This document shows positions 55,429-64,000 of a stretch of DNA of 64,000 bases, one piece after another (within the stretch, counting starts at the first letter, position 1; the number at the start of each line of letters is the position of its first letter). Below the pieces are notes generated by a model that saw only the letters and a program-made list of their open reading frames with translations, did not search any database and was not told the DNA's origin. The position numbers and the translations under genes were made by a program. The stretch is from NCBI RefSeq assembly GCF_008084905.1, contig NZ_VSFC01000012.1, positions 62,001 to 126,000 of the forward strand. Reading direction: 5' to 3'. The stretch comes from Xanthomarina maritima (GTDB lineage: Bacteria; Bacteroidota; Bacteroidia; Flavobacteriales; Flavobacteriaceae).

Positions 55429-57465
55429 ATGCAAACAGAAACAATTTTATATATCATACTATCTGGAATTATAGCGCTATTCTTAGCGCTTTTTCAGTAT
55501 AGATACAAAGTAAAGAAGAAATCTAACTTAAATATATTTCTAGCTTTTTTAAGATTCGTTTCAATATTTTCATTATTGCTATTATTTATTAACCCAAAAC
55601 TTGAAAGCCAAACTATTTACGTAGAAAAACCAAATTTAAATATTGTTGTAGATAATTCAAATTCAATCAATTATTTAAATCAAAGTGAAAATGCATTATC
55701 TGTTTTAAATAATTTAAATAATAATGTAGAATTAGCTGAAAAATTCAATGTTAATCAATATGCTTTTGGAAATCAATTAAATGCTATTGATTCATTAAAT
55801 TTTAATGAACAACAAACTAATTTAGACAAGGTTTTTAAAGAGCTAAACCAAGTTTATAAGCAAACAGTATCTCCAACAGTCCTAATTACAGATGGAAATC
55901 AAACCATAGGTAATGATTATTATTTTACTGCTTCAAAATACAGTCAACCTATATATTCTGTAATATTAGGTGATTCAACAATTCATGCAGATTTAAAAGT
56001 TCAACAATTAAATGTTAATAAATATGCATATTTAAAAAATAAATTTCCTGTTGAGGCCATTTTAGTCTACCAAGGCGAAGAAGAATCTATTCAGACAACA
56101 TTTAATATAAGTATTGGTAATTCTATTATTTATAAAGAGAATATCAAATTTTCAAAAGACAATACTTCAAGAATCATAAATTTTTACTTACCAGCAAATC
56201 AAGTTGGAATTCATACTTATAAATCAACACTTGTACCGATAGAAAATGAAAGAAATACAATAAATAATTCTAAAGAATTTGCTGTAGATGTTATAGACCA
56301 AAAAACAAACATAGCACTTGTTTCAGATTTTATTCATCCAGATTTAGGTACGTTAAAAAAGAGTATTGAAACTAATGAGCAAAGACAAGTTAGTATTTTA
56401 AAACCAAACGAATATATTTCTAAAGCTGATGAATTTCAATTAGTTATACTATACCAGCCAAATAATAACTTTAAAGAGGTTTTTTCTATTATTAAAACAT
56501 CCAACGTAAATAGTTTTCTAATTTCAGGGACTAAAACTAATTGGAGTTTTATAAATAGTTTAAATTTAAATTACATACATGAAGTAAACAATCAAACTGA
56601 AGATTATCAAGCTATACTTAATTCAGGATTTTCAGATTTTATTGTAGAAAATTTAGAATTTGAATCTTTTCCTCCTTTAAAATCAAGCTTTGGAAATATT
56701 AATTTTAAAGTGCCTTATAACTCTATATTATTTAAAAAAATAGGTAGTGTTTCTACTCAAAGTCCTTTACTTATTACTATTGACATAGATAATAAGAGAG
56801 AGGCTATCCTACTTGGAGAAAACATTTGGCAATGGAGAGCACAGAGCTTTTTAAACTCGAATTCGTTTAATCAGTTTGATAATTTTATTGGTAAATTAGT
56901 TCAATACTTAGCTTCAAACAAACAAAAAAGCAGAATAAGTTTAGACTATGAATCTGTTTATGAAGGGAATTCTAATATTGTCTTAAAAGCCCAATACTTT
57001 AATAAAAACTACGAGTTTGATTCAAACGAAACGCTTACTATTACAGTCACAGACAAGGTTAGTAAAGAAACTAATACATTTCCTTTAATTTTAAAAGGAA
57101 ATTATTATCAAGTAGATTTGAGCAACTTACCAGCTTCCGAATTTGATTTTTCAGTAAAAGTTAGATCAGAAAATATTTCAAAATCAGGTAGTATTAAAAT
57201 TTTAGATTACAATATAGAGCAGCAGTTTTTAAATGCAGATTATAAAAAACTCCAACAAGTTTCAAATAATAGTAATGGTAAAAGTTTTTTTGCACTTAAT
57301 AGTGAAAAATTAGTTGCCAATTTACTAGAAGATGAAAGATATAAACCCATTCAGAAAAGCATAAAAAATATCGTACCTTTGATTGATTGGAAATATCTTC
57401 TTTTAATAATAATCTTAAGCCTATCAGCTGAGTGGTTTATTAGAAAATATAACGGATTAATATAA
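55429..57465 (+). CDS. Von Willebrand factor A-like membrane protein
   Basis: A 678-residue protein with two N-terminal membrane segments (about 5-20, 38-58). A VWA-like domain follows (about 70-180: LNIVVDNSNSINYLN with a DxSxS-like metal site, and PTVLITDGNQTIGND). The body is long, and a C-terminal membrane helix lies at about 655-672. Related Bacteroidetes proteins are loosely linked to Bat/aerotolerance-type operons; no function is established. It shares the fabG transcript. Confidence 0.7.
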   Translation: MQTETILYIILSGIIALFLALFQYRYKVKKKSNLNIFLAFLRFVSIFSLLLLFINPKLESQTIYVEKPNLNIVVDNSNSINYLNQSENALSVLNNLNNNVELAEKFNVNQYAFGNQLNAIDSLNFNEQQTNLDKVFKELNQVYKQTVSPTVLITDGNQTIGNDYYFTASKYSQPIYSVILGDSTIHADLKVQQLNVNKYAYLKNKFPVEAILVYQGEEESIQTTFNISIGNSIIYKENIKFSKDNTSRIINFYLPANQVGIHTYKSTLVPIENERNTINNSKEFAVDVIDQKTNIALVSDFIHPDLGTLKKSIETNEQRQVSILKPNEYISKADEFQLVILYQPNNNFKEVFSIIKTSNVNSFLISGTKTNWSFINSLNLNYIHEVNNQTEDYQAILNSGFSDFIVENLEFESFPPLKSSFGNINFKVPYNSILFKKIGSVSTQSPLLITIDIDNKREAILLGENIWQWRAQSFLNSNSFNQFDNFIGKLVQYLASNKQKSRISLDYESVYEGNSNIVLKAQYFNKNYEFDSNETLTITVTDKVSKETNTFPLILKGNYYQVDLSNLPASEFDFSVKVRSENISKSGSIKILDYNIEQQFLNADYKKLQQVSNNSNGKSFFALNSEKLVANLLEDERYKPIQKSIKNIVPLIDWKYLLLIIILSLSAEWFIRKYNGLI

Positions 57466-57472
57466 AAAAACT

Positions 57473-58288
57473 ATGGAAAAATTACCTAAAGTAGCATTGC
57501 CTACTATTATAATTGCAATTATTTTGATTATTGTTTTAGCAAAATCAGCTGTAACAATTGGCTCTGGAGAAGCTGGAGTGTTATATAAAACCTTTGATAA
57601 TGGTGTGGTAACAGATGAGCCACCATTGGGTGAAGGTTTTCATATTGTCGCACCTTGGAATAAAGTTATTGTTTATGAAGTACGTCAACAAGAATTATTT
57701 GAAAAAATGAAGGTGCTGTCTTCAAACGGATTAGAAATTCAAATTGATGCCTCAGCTTGGTACCAACCTGTATATCCAGACTTAGGAAAGCTTCATCAAA
57801 ACCTTGGAGAAAATTATTTAGAACGCGTTATACAACCAGCAATACGTAGTGCTGCAAGAAGTGTAGTTGGACGTTATACACCAGAACAATTGTATTCTAG
57901 CAAACGTGATGCTATTCAAGACGAGATTTTTGAGGAAACTAAAAAAATTCTAGACAAACAATTTGTGCAATTAAATGAAGTCCTTGTAAGAGATGTAACA
58001 CTGCCAAATACTATTAAAGATGCTATTGAGCGTAAATTAAAACAAGAACAAGAATCTTTAGAGTATGAGTTTAGACTAGTAACTGCAGCAAAAGAAGCAG
58101 AAAAAGTAATTATTGAAGCTCAAGGTAAAGCTGATGCTAACAGGATTTTAAGCGCTTCTTTAACAGATAAAATTTTACAAGATAAAGGTATTGAGGCTAC
58201 TATTAAATTATCAGAATCACCAAATAGTAAAGTGATTGTTATTGGTTCTGGTGACTCTGGAATGCCTATTATTCTTGGAAATCAATAA
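57473..58288 (+). CDS. Prohibitin/SPFH-domain membrane protein
   Basis: A 271-residue protein with one N-terminal membrane helix (about 7-27), then an SPFH domain (VTIGSGEAGVLYKTFDNGV...GFHIVAPWNKVIVYEVRQQEL). A long coiled-coil-forming region follows (RKLKQEQESLEYEFRLVTAAKEAEK), with a C-terminal part of GSGDSGMPIILG. Prohibitins scaffold membrane microdomains and modulate AAA proteases such as FtsH. It follows the VWA gene by 7 bp. Confidence 0.9.
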   Translation: MEKLPKVALPTIIIAIILIIVLAKSAVTIGSGEAGVLYKTFDNGVVTDEPPLGEGFHIVAPWNKVIVYEVRQQELFEKMKVLSSNGLEIQIDASAWYQPVYPDLGKLHQNLGENYLERVIQPAIRSAARSVVGRYTPEQLYSSKRDAIQDEIFEETKKILDKQFVQLNEVLVRDVTLPNTIKDAIERKLKQEQESLEYEFRLVTAAKEAEKVIIEAQGKADANRILSASLTDKILQDKGIEATIKLSESPNSKVIVIGSGDSGMPIILGNQ

Positions 58289-58302
58289 AAATAAATTTTA
58301 TC

Positions 58303-58334
58303 TTGGATTTGTAATTATTTATTTGCAATCTTTG
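58303..58334 (+). promoter_or_regulatory. Candidate promoter of the his operon
   Basis: A TTGG at 58303-58306, 20-nt spacer, and AATCTTTG at 58327-58334 (one mismatch to TAnnTTTG). Transcription would begin near 58341, just before the leader peptide ATG at 58353. Confidence 0.35.
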
Positions 58335-58352
58335 TGCTCACAAAAAAGAAAC

Positions 58353-58400
58353 ATGACATTTATTCAATTACATCATCATCATTTTCATTCTGGCACTTAA
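58353..58400 (+). CDS. Histidine leader peptide (attenuator control)
   Basis: A 15-codon ORF encoding MTFIQLHHHHFHSGT: four consecutive His codons at 58371-58382 and a fifth at 58386. It lies between a candidate promoter and a terminator directly upstream of hisG. A ribosome stalling at the His codons when charged tRNA-His is scarce would expose an antiterminator; free movement would let the terminator form. It is far too short for gene callers but hard to explain otherwise. Confidence 0.88.
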   Translation: MTFIQLHHHHFHSGT

Positions 58401-58438
58401 GCGAGCTGAAAAATGTATTGAATAAAATCAAAATATTT

Positions 58439-58472
58439 AAAAACCCGTTTGAGAAAATCGAACGGGTTTTTT
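58439..58472 (+). terminator. Attenuator terminator of the his operon
   Basis: AAACCCGTT (58441-58449) and AACGGGTTT (58461-58469) pair, extended by inner TGA/TCG pairing to a GAAAA loop, followed by a six-T run. It sits 40 nt after the leader peptide stop and 60 nt before hisG. Confidence 0.88.
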
Positions 58473-58531
58473 ATTCCTTTAAAAAGGAATTTCTTCCCAA
58501 TAAAGATTTACTCAAACAAAAAAAACTAATT

Positions 58532-59389
58532 ATGAGTAAATTAAAAATTGCAGTACAAAAATCGGGTCGTCTTCACGACGATTCCATGAAAATATTAAAA
58601 GACGTAGGGATTTCTATAGATAATGGTAGAGATCAATTAAAGGCTTCAGCTAAAAATTTTCCTTTAGAAGTGTATTATTTACGCAATGGAGATATTCCAC
58701 AATATCTTAGAGATGGTGTTGTAGATGCTGCTATTTTAGGAGAGAACATCTTAATAGAAAAAGGAACAGATATTTCTATAGCTGAAAAATTAGGTTTTTC
58801 TACATGTAAAGTTTCAGTAGCAGTACCAAAATCTTTAAAATACAATTCTATTAAAGATTTAGAAGGAAAGCGAATCGCTACTTCGTATCCAAACACAGTA
58901 AATCAATATTTAAAAGAAAATAACATATCTGCTAATTTGCACATTATTAATGGATCTGTTGAGATTGCTCCAAATATTGGTCTTGCAGATGCCATTGTAG
59001 ATATCGTATCTAGTGGAAGTACGTTATTCAAAAACAATTTAAAAGAAGTTGAAGTTCTTTTACAATCTGAAGCAGTCCTTGCTGTTTCACCTTTAATTTC
59101 AACTGAAAATGAAAACATATTAAATCAATTAAAGTTTAGATTTCAATCGGTTTTAAAAGGAAGACAATCAAAATACGTGTTATTAAATGCTCCTAATGAT
59201 AAAATTCAAGACATTATTAACGTCCTTCCAGGAATGAAAAGTCCTACTATTTTACCTTTAGCAGAAGAAGGCTGGAGCTCTTTACACTCTGTAATTAATA
59301 AAAACGACTTTTGGGAAATTATAGATGAATTAAAAGCCAAAGGAGCCCAAGGAATTTTAGTTTGTCCAATAGAAAACATGGTATTATAA
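58532..59389 (+). CDS. hisG: ATP phosphoribosyltransferase
   Basis: First step of histidine synthesis (ATP plus PRPP). The start ATG 58532 gives MSKLKIAVQKSGRLHDDSM, the normal N-terminus, and 285 residues. That is the long form with a C-terminal PII-like regulatory domain, so no HisZ is needed and histidine feedback is expected. An open frame reaches back to 58334 only because the attenuator region lacks stops in that frame. DAAILGENILIEKGTDI and VDIVSSGSTLFKNNL hold the PRPP-binding motif. Confidence 0.95.
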   Translation: MSKLKIAVQKSGRLHDDSMKILKDVGISIDNGRDQLKASAKNFPLEVYYLRNGDIPQYLRDGVVDAAILGENILIEKGTDISIAEKLGFSTCKVSVAVPKSLKYNSIKDLEGKRIATSYPNTVNQYLKENNISANLHIINGSVEIAPNIGLADAIVDIVSSGSTLFKNNLKEVEVLLQSEAVLAVSPLISTENENILNQLKFRFQSVLKGRQSKYVLLNAPNDKIQDIINVLPGMKSPTILPLAEEGWSSLHSVINKNDFWEIIDELKAKGAQGILVCPIENMVL

Positions 59390-59390
59390 T

Positions 59391-60671
59391 ATGAAAACAA
59401 TAATAAATCCTAAAAGAAAAGATTGGTCAGATTTATTACAAAGACCTACTCAAAAGCTTGAGAATATTGAAGAAACCGTAAATCAAATTTTTGATGATGT
59501 TAAAAGAAATGGTAATTCTGCCATTTCAAAATATACCGAACTCTTTGATGGAGCTAATTTAAAGTCAAATATAGTTACTAAGGAAGATATTGATAAAGCT
59601 TCTAATCAAGTTTCTACAGAATTAAAAAACGCCATAAAAATGGCAAAAAGTAACATTGAGAAATTTCATAAAGCTCAAAAAACAGGAAAAGTTGAAGTAG
59701 AAACAACAAAAGGGGTAAACTGCTGGCAAGAAAAAAGACCTATTGAAAAAATTGGACTTTATATTCCTGGAGGAACAGCTCCTTTGTTTTCAACAGTATT
59801 AATGCTGGCTATTCCTGCTCAAATTGCGGGTTGTAAAGAAATTGTATTGTGTACACCACCAAACAAGGAAGGCAAAATTGCAAACGAAATTTTGTATGCA
59901 GCTCAACTATGTGGAGTTAACAAAATTTTTAAAGTAGGAGGAATCCAAGCTATTGCTGGTCTAACTTTTGGAACAAAAACAATACCACAGGTTTATAAAA
60001 TATTTGGACCAGGAAATCAGTATGTTACAGTTGCAAAACAATTGGCAACTAAGTTTGGTGTGGCTATCGATATGCCTGCAGGACCTAGCGAATTATTAGT
60101 GGTTGCTGATGAAAGTGCAAATGAATCTTATGTTGCTTCCGATTTATTAAGCCAAGCAGAACATGGAACAGATAGTCAGGTGATTTTGGTTTCAACTTCA
60201 AAAGAACTTGTAGTAGAAGTAAAAAATGAAATTAATGAGCAACTTAAAGAATTGCCAAGAAAGAGCATTGCTGAAAAGGCGATAGTCGATTCAAAATTTA
60301 TTTTTCTAGAAAATGAGCAAGATGCCATAGATTTAATAAATGAGTATGCTCCAGAACACTTTATTATATGCACTAAAAATGAAGATTTTTACATAAATAA
60401 TATCATAAATGCTGGCTCTGTATTTATTGGAAATTACACACCTGAAAGCGCTGGAGATTATGCATCTGGAACCAATCATACCTTGCCTACAAATGGTTTT
60501 TGTAAAGCATATTCTGGAGTAAATTTAGATAGTTTTACTAAAAGCATCACCTTTCAAAAAATTTCTAAAGAAGGCTTAAAAATCATTGGGCCTACTATAG
60601 AGTTAATGGCAGAAGCAGAAGGTTTACAAGCACATAAAAACGCTGTTTCATTAAGACTAAAAAACATGTAA
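59391..60671 (+). CDS. hisD: Histidinol dehydrogenase
   Basis: Last two steps of the pathway (histidinol to histidine, two NAD reductions). A 426-residue zinc enzyme with GLYIPGGTAPLFSTVLMLAIPA, KIFGPGNQYVTVAKQLA, LLSQAEHGTDSQVILV (zinc ligands Gln and His) and YAPEHFIICT (catalytic Glu and His). One base separates it from hisG. Confidence 0.95.
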   Translation: MKTIINPKRKDWSDLLQRPTQKLENIEETVNQIFDDVKRNGNSAISKYTELFDGANLKSNIVTKEDIDKASNQVSTELKNAIKMAKSNIEKFHKAQKTGKVEVETTKGVNCWQEKRPIEKIGLYIPGGTAPLFSTVLMLAIPAQIAGCKEIVLCTPPNKEGKIANEILYAAQLCGVNKIFKVGGIQAIAGLTFGTKTIPQVYKIFGPGNQYVTVAKQLATKFGVAIDMPAGPSELLVVADESANESYVASDLLSQAEHGTDSQVILVSTSKELVVEVKNEINEQLKELPRKSIAEKAIVDSKFIFLENEQDAIDLINEYAPEHFIICTKNEDFYINNIINAGSVFIGNYTPESAGDYASGTNHTLPTNGFCKAYSGVNLDSFTKSITFQKISKEGLKIIGPTIELMAEAEGLQAHKNAVSLRLKNM

Positions 60672-60673
60672 TC

Positions 60674-61702
60674 ATGAGTATTTTAGATTTAGTAAGAAAT
60701 AATGTTAAAGCTTTAAAACCATATTCCTCTGCAAGAGATGAATATCAGGAATCGGTTAGCAATATGGTTTTTTTAGATGCTAATGAGAATCCGTTTGAAA
60801 GCGGTTTAAATCGTTATCCTGATCCTCAACAATCCATTTTAAAGCAAGAATTAGCTAAAATCAACAAGGTACCAACTCAAAATATTCTTTTAGGAAATGG
60901 TAGCGACGAAGTTCTGGATTTAATAGTTAGAGCTTTTTGCGAACCTAATATTGATAAGATTATTAGTTTACCACCAACTTATGGAATGTATCAAGTATTG
61001 GCCAATATAAATGCTATTGAAGTTGTAGAAGTGCCTTTGTCTAGTGCTTTTCAGCCTCAAGTAGATCAGATTTTAGAAGTGTCGAATGCTAAAATCTTAT
61101 TTTTATGCTCTCCAAATAATCCAACAGGTAACAGTTTTAAACAATCTGCAATAGAAGAATTGCTTAGTAAATTTCAAGGTATTGTAGTTTTAGATGAAGC
61201 TTATATTGATTTTTCAGATCAAGAAAGTTGGTTATCAAGATTGGAAGAATTTCCTAACCTGATAATCACACAAACTTTTTCAAAAGCTTATGGTTTAGCA
61301 GGAATTAGATTAGGAATTTGTTATGCTTCAACAGAAATAATCTCCATTCTGAATAAAATAAAATCACCTTATAACGTCAATCAATTAACTCAAAATTCTG
61401 GATTAGAAAGATTAAATAATTTACAAGCTGTATATTCAGAGATTAAGTTGATAAAAGCTGAGAGAGAACAATTAATAAATCAACTTAAAACCATAGATTT
61501 TATATCCAAAATATATAATTCGGATGCTAATTTTGTACTAGTAAAAGTAGATGATGCCAATTTACGCTACAAACAATTAACAGAAAATAATATTGTCATT
61601 CGCAATAGAACCAATCAATTTGGCTGTGAAAACTGTTTGCGTTTAACAGTTGGAACACAAGCTGAAAACCTAAAATTAATAAACACATTAAAAGCCATAT
61701 AA
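60674..61702 (+). CDS. hisC: Histidinol-phosphate aminotransferase
   Basis: A 342-residue PLP enzyme (class II aminotransferase fold). [20 protein letters not shown] is the N-terminal signature, NPTGNSFK the cofactor loop, [11 protein letters not shown] the Asp/Tyr pair, and [16 protein letters not shown] holds the PLP Lys. The stop overlaps the hisB start by one base (TAATG). Confidence 0.95.
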   Translation: MSILDLVRNNVKALKPYSSARDEYQESVSNMVFLDANENPFESGLNRYPDPQQSILKQELAKINKVPTQNILLGNGSDEVLDLIVRAFCEPNIDKIISLPPTYGMYQVLANINAIEVVEVPLSSAFQPQVDQILEVSNAKILFLCSPNNPTGNSFKQSAIEELLSKFQGIVVLDEAYIDFSDQESWLSRLEEFPNLIITQTFSKAYGLAGIRLGICYASTEIISILNKIKSPYNVNQLTQNSGLERLNNLQAVYSEIKLIKAEREQLINQLKTIDFISKIYNSDANFVLVKVDDANLRYKQLTENNIVIRNRTNQFGCENCLRLTVGTQAENLKLINTLKAI

Positions 61703-62835
61703 TGAAAAAAGTCCTTTTTATAGATCGAGATGGAACCATCATAAAAGAACCTTCAGATGAACAAATAGATTCTTTTGAAAAATTAGAATTTTATCCGAAT
61801 GTCTTTCAATATTTAAGCAAGATTGCAAAAGAATTAGATTTCGAAATAGTGATGATAACCAATCAAGATGGTTTGGGAACTGAAGCATTTCCTGAAGATA
61901 CTTTTTGGCCTGTTCAAAATTTCATTATAAAAACCTTTCAAGCAGAAGGCATTGAATTTAAAGAACAATTCATAGATAGAACTTTTGCTAAAGACAATGC
62001 TTCAACCAGAAAACCAAATACAGGTTTGTTAACTCAATATTTTTCTAATGAATATGATTTGGAAAATTCTTTTGTAATTGGAGATAGATTAACAGATATT
62101 GAATTAGCTAAAAACCTTGGTTCTAAAGGTATTTTTATAAATGATAATACAAATCTAGGCACGAATGAAATTACTGTAAAAAGTGAGGAACTCAACAATT
62201 TTATTGCATTAGAAACAAATTCTTGGGAACGTATCTATACGTTTTTGAAAACGAAAGAAAGAACTGGTGAAATAGAAAGAAATACCAACGAAACTCAAAT
62301 TAAAATAGATTTAAACTTAGATGGAACCGGAAAAAGCTATATTGATACTGGAATTGCTTTTTTCGATCACATGTTAGATCAAATTGCTAGACATGGACAG
62401 TTAGATTTAAATATTAAGGTTGAAGGCGATTTAGAAGTAGATGAACACCATACCATTGAAGATACTGCTATTGCTTTAGGCGAACTTTTTGCTTCAACTT
62501 TAGGGAATAAATTAGGTATAGAACGTTATGGGTTTTGTTTGCCTATGGACGATTGCTTAGCTCAGGTTGCAATAGATTTTGGTGGTAGAAATTGGTTGGT
62601 TTGGGAAGCTGAATTTAAACGTGAAATGATTGGCAAAATGCCAACAGAAATGTTTATGCATTTCTTTAAATCCTTTACAGATGGAGCCAAGTGTAACCTG
62701 AATATTAAAGCAGAAGGCACGAATGAACACCATAAAATTGAAGCTATATTTAAAGGCTTTGCTAAAGCCATTAAAATGGCAGTAAAACAAGATGTAGATA
62801 AAATGATATTACCTTCAACAAAAGGTCTTTTATAA
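61702..62835 (+). CDS. hisB: Bifunctional histidinol-phosphatase / imidazoleglycerol-phosphate dehydratase
   Basis: A 377-residue fusion like that of E. coli. The N-terminal HAD phosphatase (about 1-165) has [14 protein letters not shown] and [13 protein letters not shown]. The C-terminal dehydratase (about 185-377) has [15 protein letters not shown] and [15 protein letters not shown], whose His and Glu bind manganese, repeated later as [17 protein letters not shown]. Translationally coupled to hisC. Confidence 0.95.
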   Translation: MKKVLFIDRDGTIIKEPSDEQIDSFEKLEFYPNVFQYLSKIAKELDFEIVMITNQDGLGTEAFPEDTFWPVQNFIIKTFQAEGIEFKEQFIDRTFAKDNASTRKPNTGLLTQYFSNEYDLENSFVIGDRLTDIELAKNLGSKGIFINDNTNLGTNEITVKSEELNNFIALETNSWERIYTFLKTKERTGEIERNTNETQIKIDLNLDGTGKSYIDTGIAFFDHMLDQIARHGQLDLNIKVEGDLEVDEHHTIEDTAIALGELFASTLGNKLGIERYGFCLPMDDCLAQVAIDFGGRNWLVWEAEFKREMIGKMPTEMFMHFFKSFTDGAKCNLNIKAEGTNEHHKIEAIFKGFAKAIKMAVKQDVDKMILPSTKGLL

Positions 62836-62852
62836 ATTAATTAAAATTGAAT

Positions 62853-62875
62853 AACTCTAAGCCTGTTTAAGAGTT
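62853..62875 (+). other. Weak hairpin between hisB and hisH
   Basis: AACTCT (62853-62858) and AGAGTT (62870-62875) pair around an 11-nt loop in the only sizeable gap of the operon (48 bp). It has too few T for a full terminator and may tune expression or mark RNA processing. Confidence 0.3.
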
Positions 62876-62883
62876 TTAAAAAT

Positions 62884-63465
62884 ATGAAAGTAGTTATTAT
62901 AGATTATGGAGCTGGAAATACTAAAAGCATCCAATTTGCATTTAAGAGATTAGGAGTAGATGCTTTGCTTTCAAGCAATCCAAAAGAAATTATTGAAGCT
63001 GATAAAGTAATTTTTCCAGGTGTAGGCGAAGCAAATAGTGCCATGAAAATGCTGAAAAAAAGCGGATTAGATACTATTATTCCACAGCTTAAGCAGCCTG
63101 TTTTAGGCATTTGTTTAGGCATGCAATTGCTTTGTAATGATACTGAAGAAGGAAATACTATAGGTTTGGGAATCTTTAATGTTTCAGTAAAAAGGTTTTC
63201 AAATCAAGTAAAAGTGCCACAAATGGGTTGGAATAACATAACTAATTTAAAATCTAATCTTTTTAATGGTATTTCAGAAAATGAATATATGTATCTTGTA
63301 CATAGTTATTATGCCGATAATTGCAAAGAAGCCATAGCAACTACAAATTATCACCAAATCTATTCATCAGCTTTACAAAAAGATAACTTTTATGGAGTTC
63401 AATTTCATCCAGAGAAAAGTAGTTACGCAGGAGAACAATTATTAAAAAATTTTTTAGAATTATAA
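62884..63465 (+). CDS. hisH: Imidazole glycerol phosphate synthase, glutaminase subunit
   Basis: A 193-residue class I glutamine amidotransferase supplying ammonia to His[22 protein letters not shown] is the start, the nucleophile Cys lies in [11 protein letters not shown], and the His and Glu of the triad in [10 protein letters not shown]. One base separates it from hisA. Confidence 0.95.
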   Translation: MKVVIIDYGAGNTKSIQFAFKRLGVDALLSSNPKEIIEADKVIFPGVGEANSAMKMLKKSGLDTIIPQLKQPVLGICLGMQLLCNDTEEGNTIGLGIFNVSVKRFSNQVKVPQMGWNNITNLKSNLFNGISENEYMYLVHSYYADNCKEAIATTNYHQIYSSALQKDNFYGVQFHPEKSSYAGEQLLKNFLEL

Positions 63466-63466
63466 G

Positions 63467-64000
63467 ATGAGAATTATACCAGCAATAGATATCATAGATG
63501 GTAAGTGTGTTAGACTTACAAAAGGCGATTATAGTACCAAAAAAATTTACAACGAAAATCCTTTAGAAGTTGCCAAACAGTTTGAAGCTGCAGGCATTGA
63601 ATATTTGCATTTAGTAGATTTAGATGGAGCCAAAGCCCAACAAATTATAAATTTTAAAATACTTGAACAAATAGCATCAAAAACCAATTTGAAAATTGAT
63701 TTTGGAGGAGGTATAAGAGCTAATGAAGATTTGCACATAGCTTTCAATTCTGGTGCCAAACAAGTTACAGGAGGTAGTATTGCTGTAAAAAGCTCTAAAA
63801 TTTTCGAAGGTTGGCTTGGCAAATATGGAGGAACAAAAATTATACTTGGAGCCGATTGTAATAATGGTAGAATAGCCATAGATGGCTGGCAAGAAGAAAG
63901 TTCATTAGAAGTTATTCAGTTTATAAAAGACTATCAAAAAAAGAGCATTCAATATGTTATTTGCACAGATATTTCAAAGGATGGAATGCTCGAAGGTCCT
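63467..64000 (+). CDS. hisA: HisA isomerase, N-terminal part (3' end outside window)
   Basis: Phosphoribosylformimino-5-aminoimidazole carboxamide ribotide isomerase, fourth step. ATG 63467 begins [20 protein letters not shown] with the catalytic Asp8. [26 protein letters not shown] and [10 protein letters not shown] follow, and TDISKDGML near the window edge holds the second catalytic Asp. The reading frame is open to base 64000, giving 178 residues of about 240. Confidence 0.95.
   Translation, partial: MRIIPAIDIIDGKCVRLTKGDYSTKKIYNENPLEVAKQFEAAGIEYLHLVDLDGAKAQQIINFKILEQIASKTNLKIDFGGGIRANEDLHIAFNSGAKQVTGGSIAVKSSKIFEGWLGKYGGTKIILGADCNNGRIAIDGWQEESSLEVIQFIKDYQKKSIQYVICTDISKDGMLEGP

Noticed and set aside
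58334-58531. An N-terminal extension of hisG
   Set aside because: It runs through the leader peptide and terminator; the normal HisG start is ATG 58532.
62557-62790. Minus-strand ORFs opposite hisB
   Set aside because: They are shadows of conserved hisB coding sequence.

Overview
The window is a contiguous piece of an AT-rich chromosome from a member of the Bacteroidetes, most likely family Flavobacteriaceae. The evidence is a secreted protein with a type IX secretion (T9SS) C-terminal sorting domain, a PorX two-domain regulator, a fused lpxC/fabZ gene, a fused hisB, Bacteroidetes-type -7 boxes (TAnnTTTG) in front of many genes, and almost no Shine-Dalgarno sequences. I found no tRNA, rRNA, CRISPR array, intact insertion sequence or prophage. 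The species cannot be named from the sequence alone.

Layout. (1) 1-4450 is a decaying region. It holds the C-terminus of a HAD hydrolase, a Sel1-repeat lipoprotein, one intact outer-membrane-barrel-like gene at 2404, two broken relatives of it (1554-2296 and 3936-4407), a remnant of a second HAD gene, a broken DUF4268 gene and the tail of a miaE-like gene. (2) 4450-23300 is housekeeping: guaC, an S9 peptidase, a methyltransferase, ridA, lptD, an amidase followed by an MCE (MlaD-like) gene and an HdrC/HdrB-like Fe-S pair, an XRE regulator divergent from an M14 peptidase with an array of shared operator-like sites, an Lrp regulator, DinB, aroB and proline dehydrogenase. (3) 23327-40569 is a Wzx/Wzy-type surface polysaccharide locus, almost all on the minus strand: BY-kinase, Wza, PglF/PglE/PglC-like genes, a second aminotransferase, five glycosyltransferases (four GT4-type, one GT2-type), a polymerase and a MurJ-like flippase, with one TupA-like ATP-grasp gene inserted in the opposite direction. 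(4) 40983-47086 contains the T9SS cargo protein, alanine dehydrogenase, a small secreted peptide gene of 46 codons, a membrane protein, tsaE and porX. (5) 47123-58288 carries an HD hydrolase and a lipid A/fatty acid run (lpxD, lpxC/fabZ, lpxA, efp, a second lpxD-like gene), then sucD, fabG, a von Willebrand-like membrane protein and a prohibitin homologue. (6) 58300-64000 is the start of the histidine operon (hisG, hisD, hisC, hisB, hisH, hisA...), preceded by a short leader ORF with five His codons and a terminator: a classical attenuator.

The genes mostly serve the envelope: LPS precursor synthesis (lpx genes), LPS assembly (lptD), lipid traffic (MCE), wall remodelling (amidase), capsule or exopolysaccharide export, and T9SS control. 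The most notable regulatory observations are the his attenuator, the GTTTA-N6-TAAAC array around the XRE gene, and the overlapping 46-codon peptide gene at 44708-44848.
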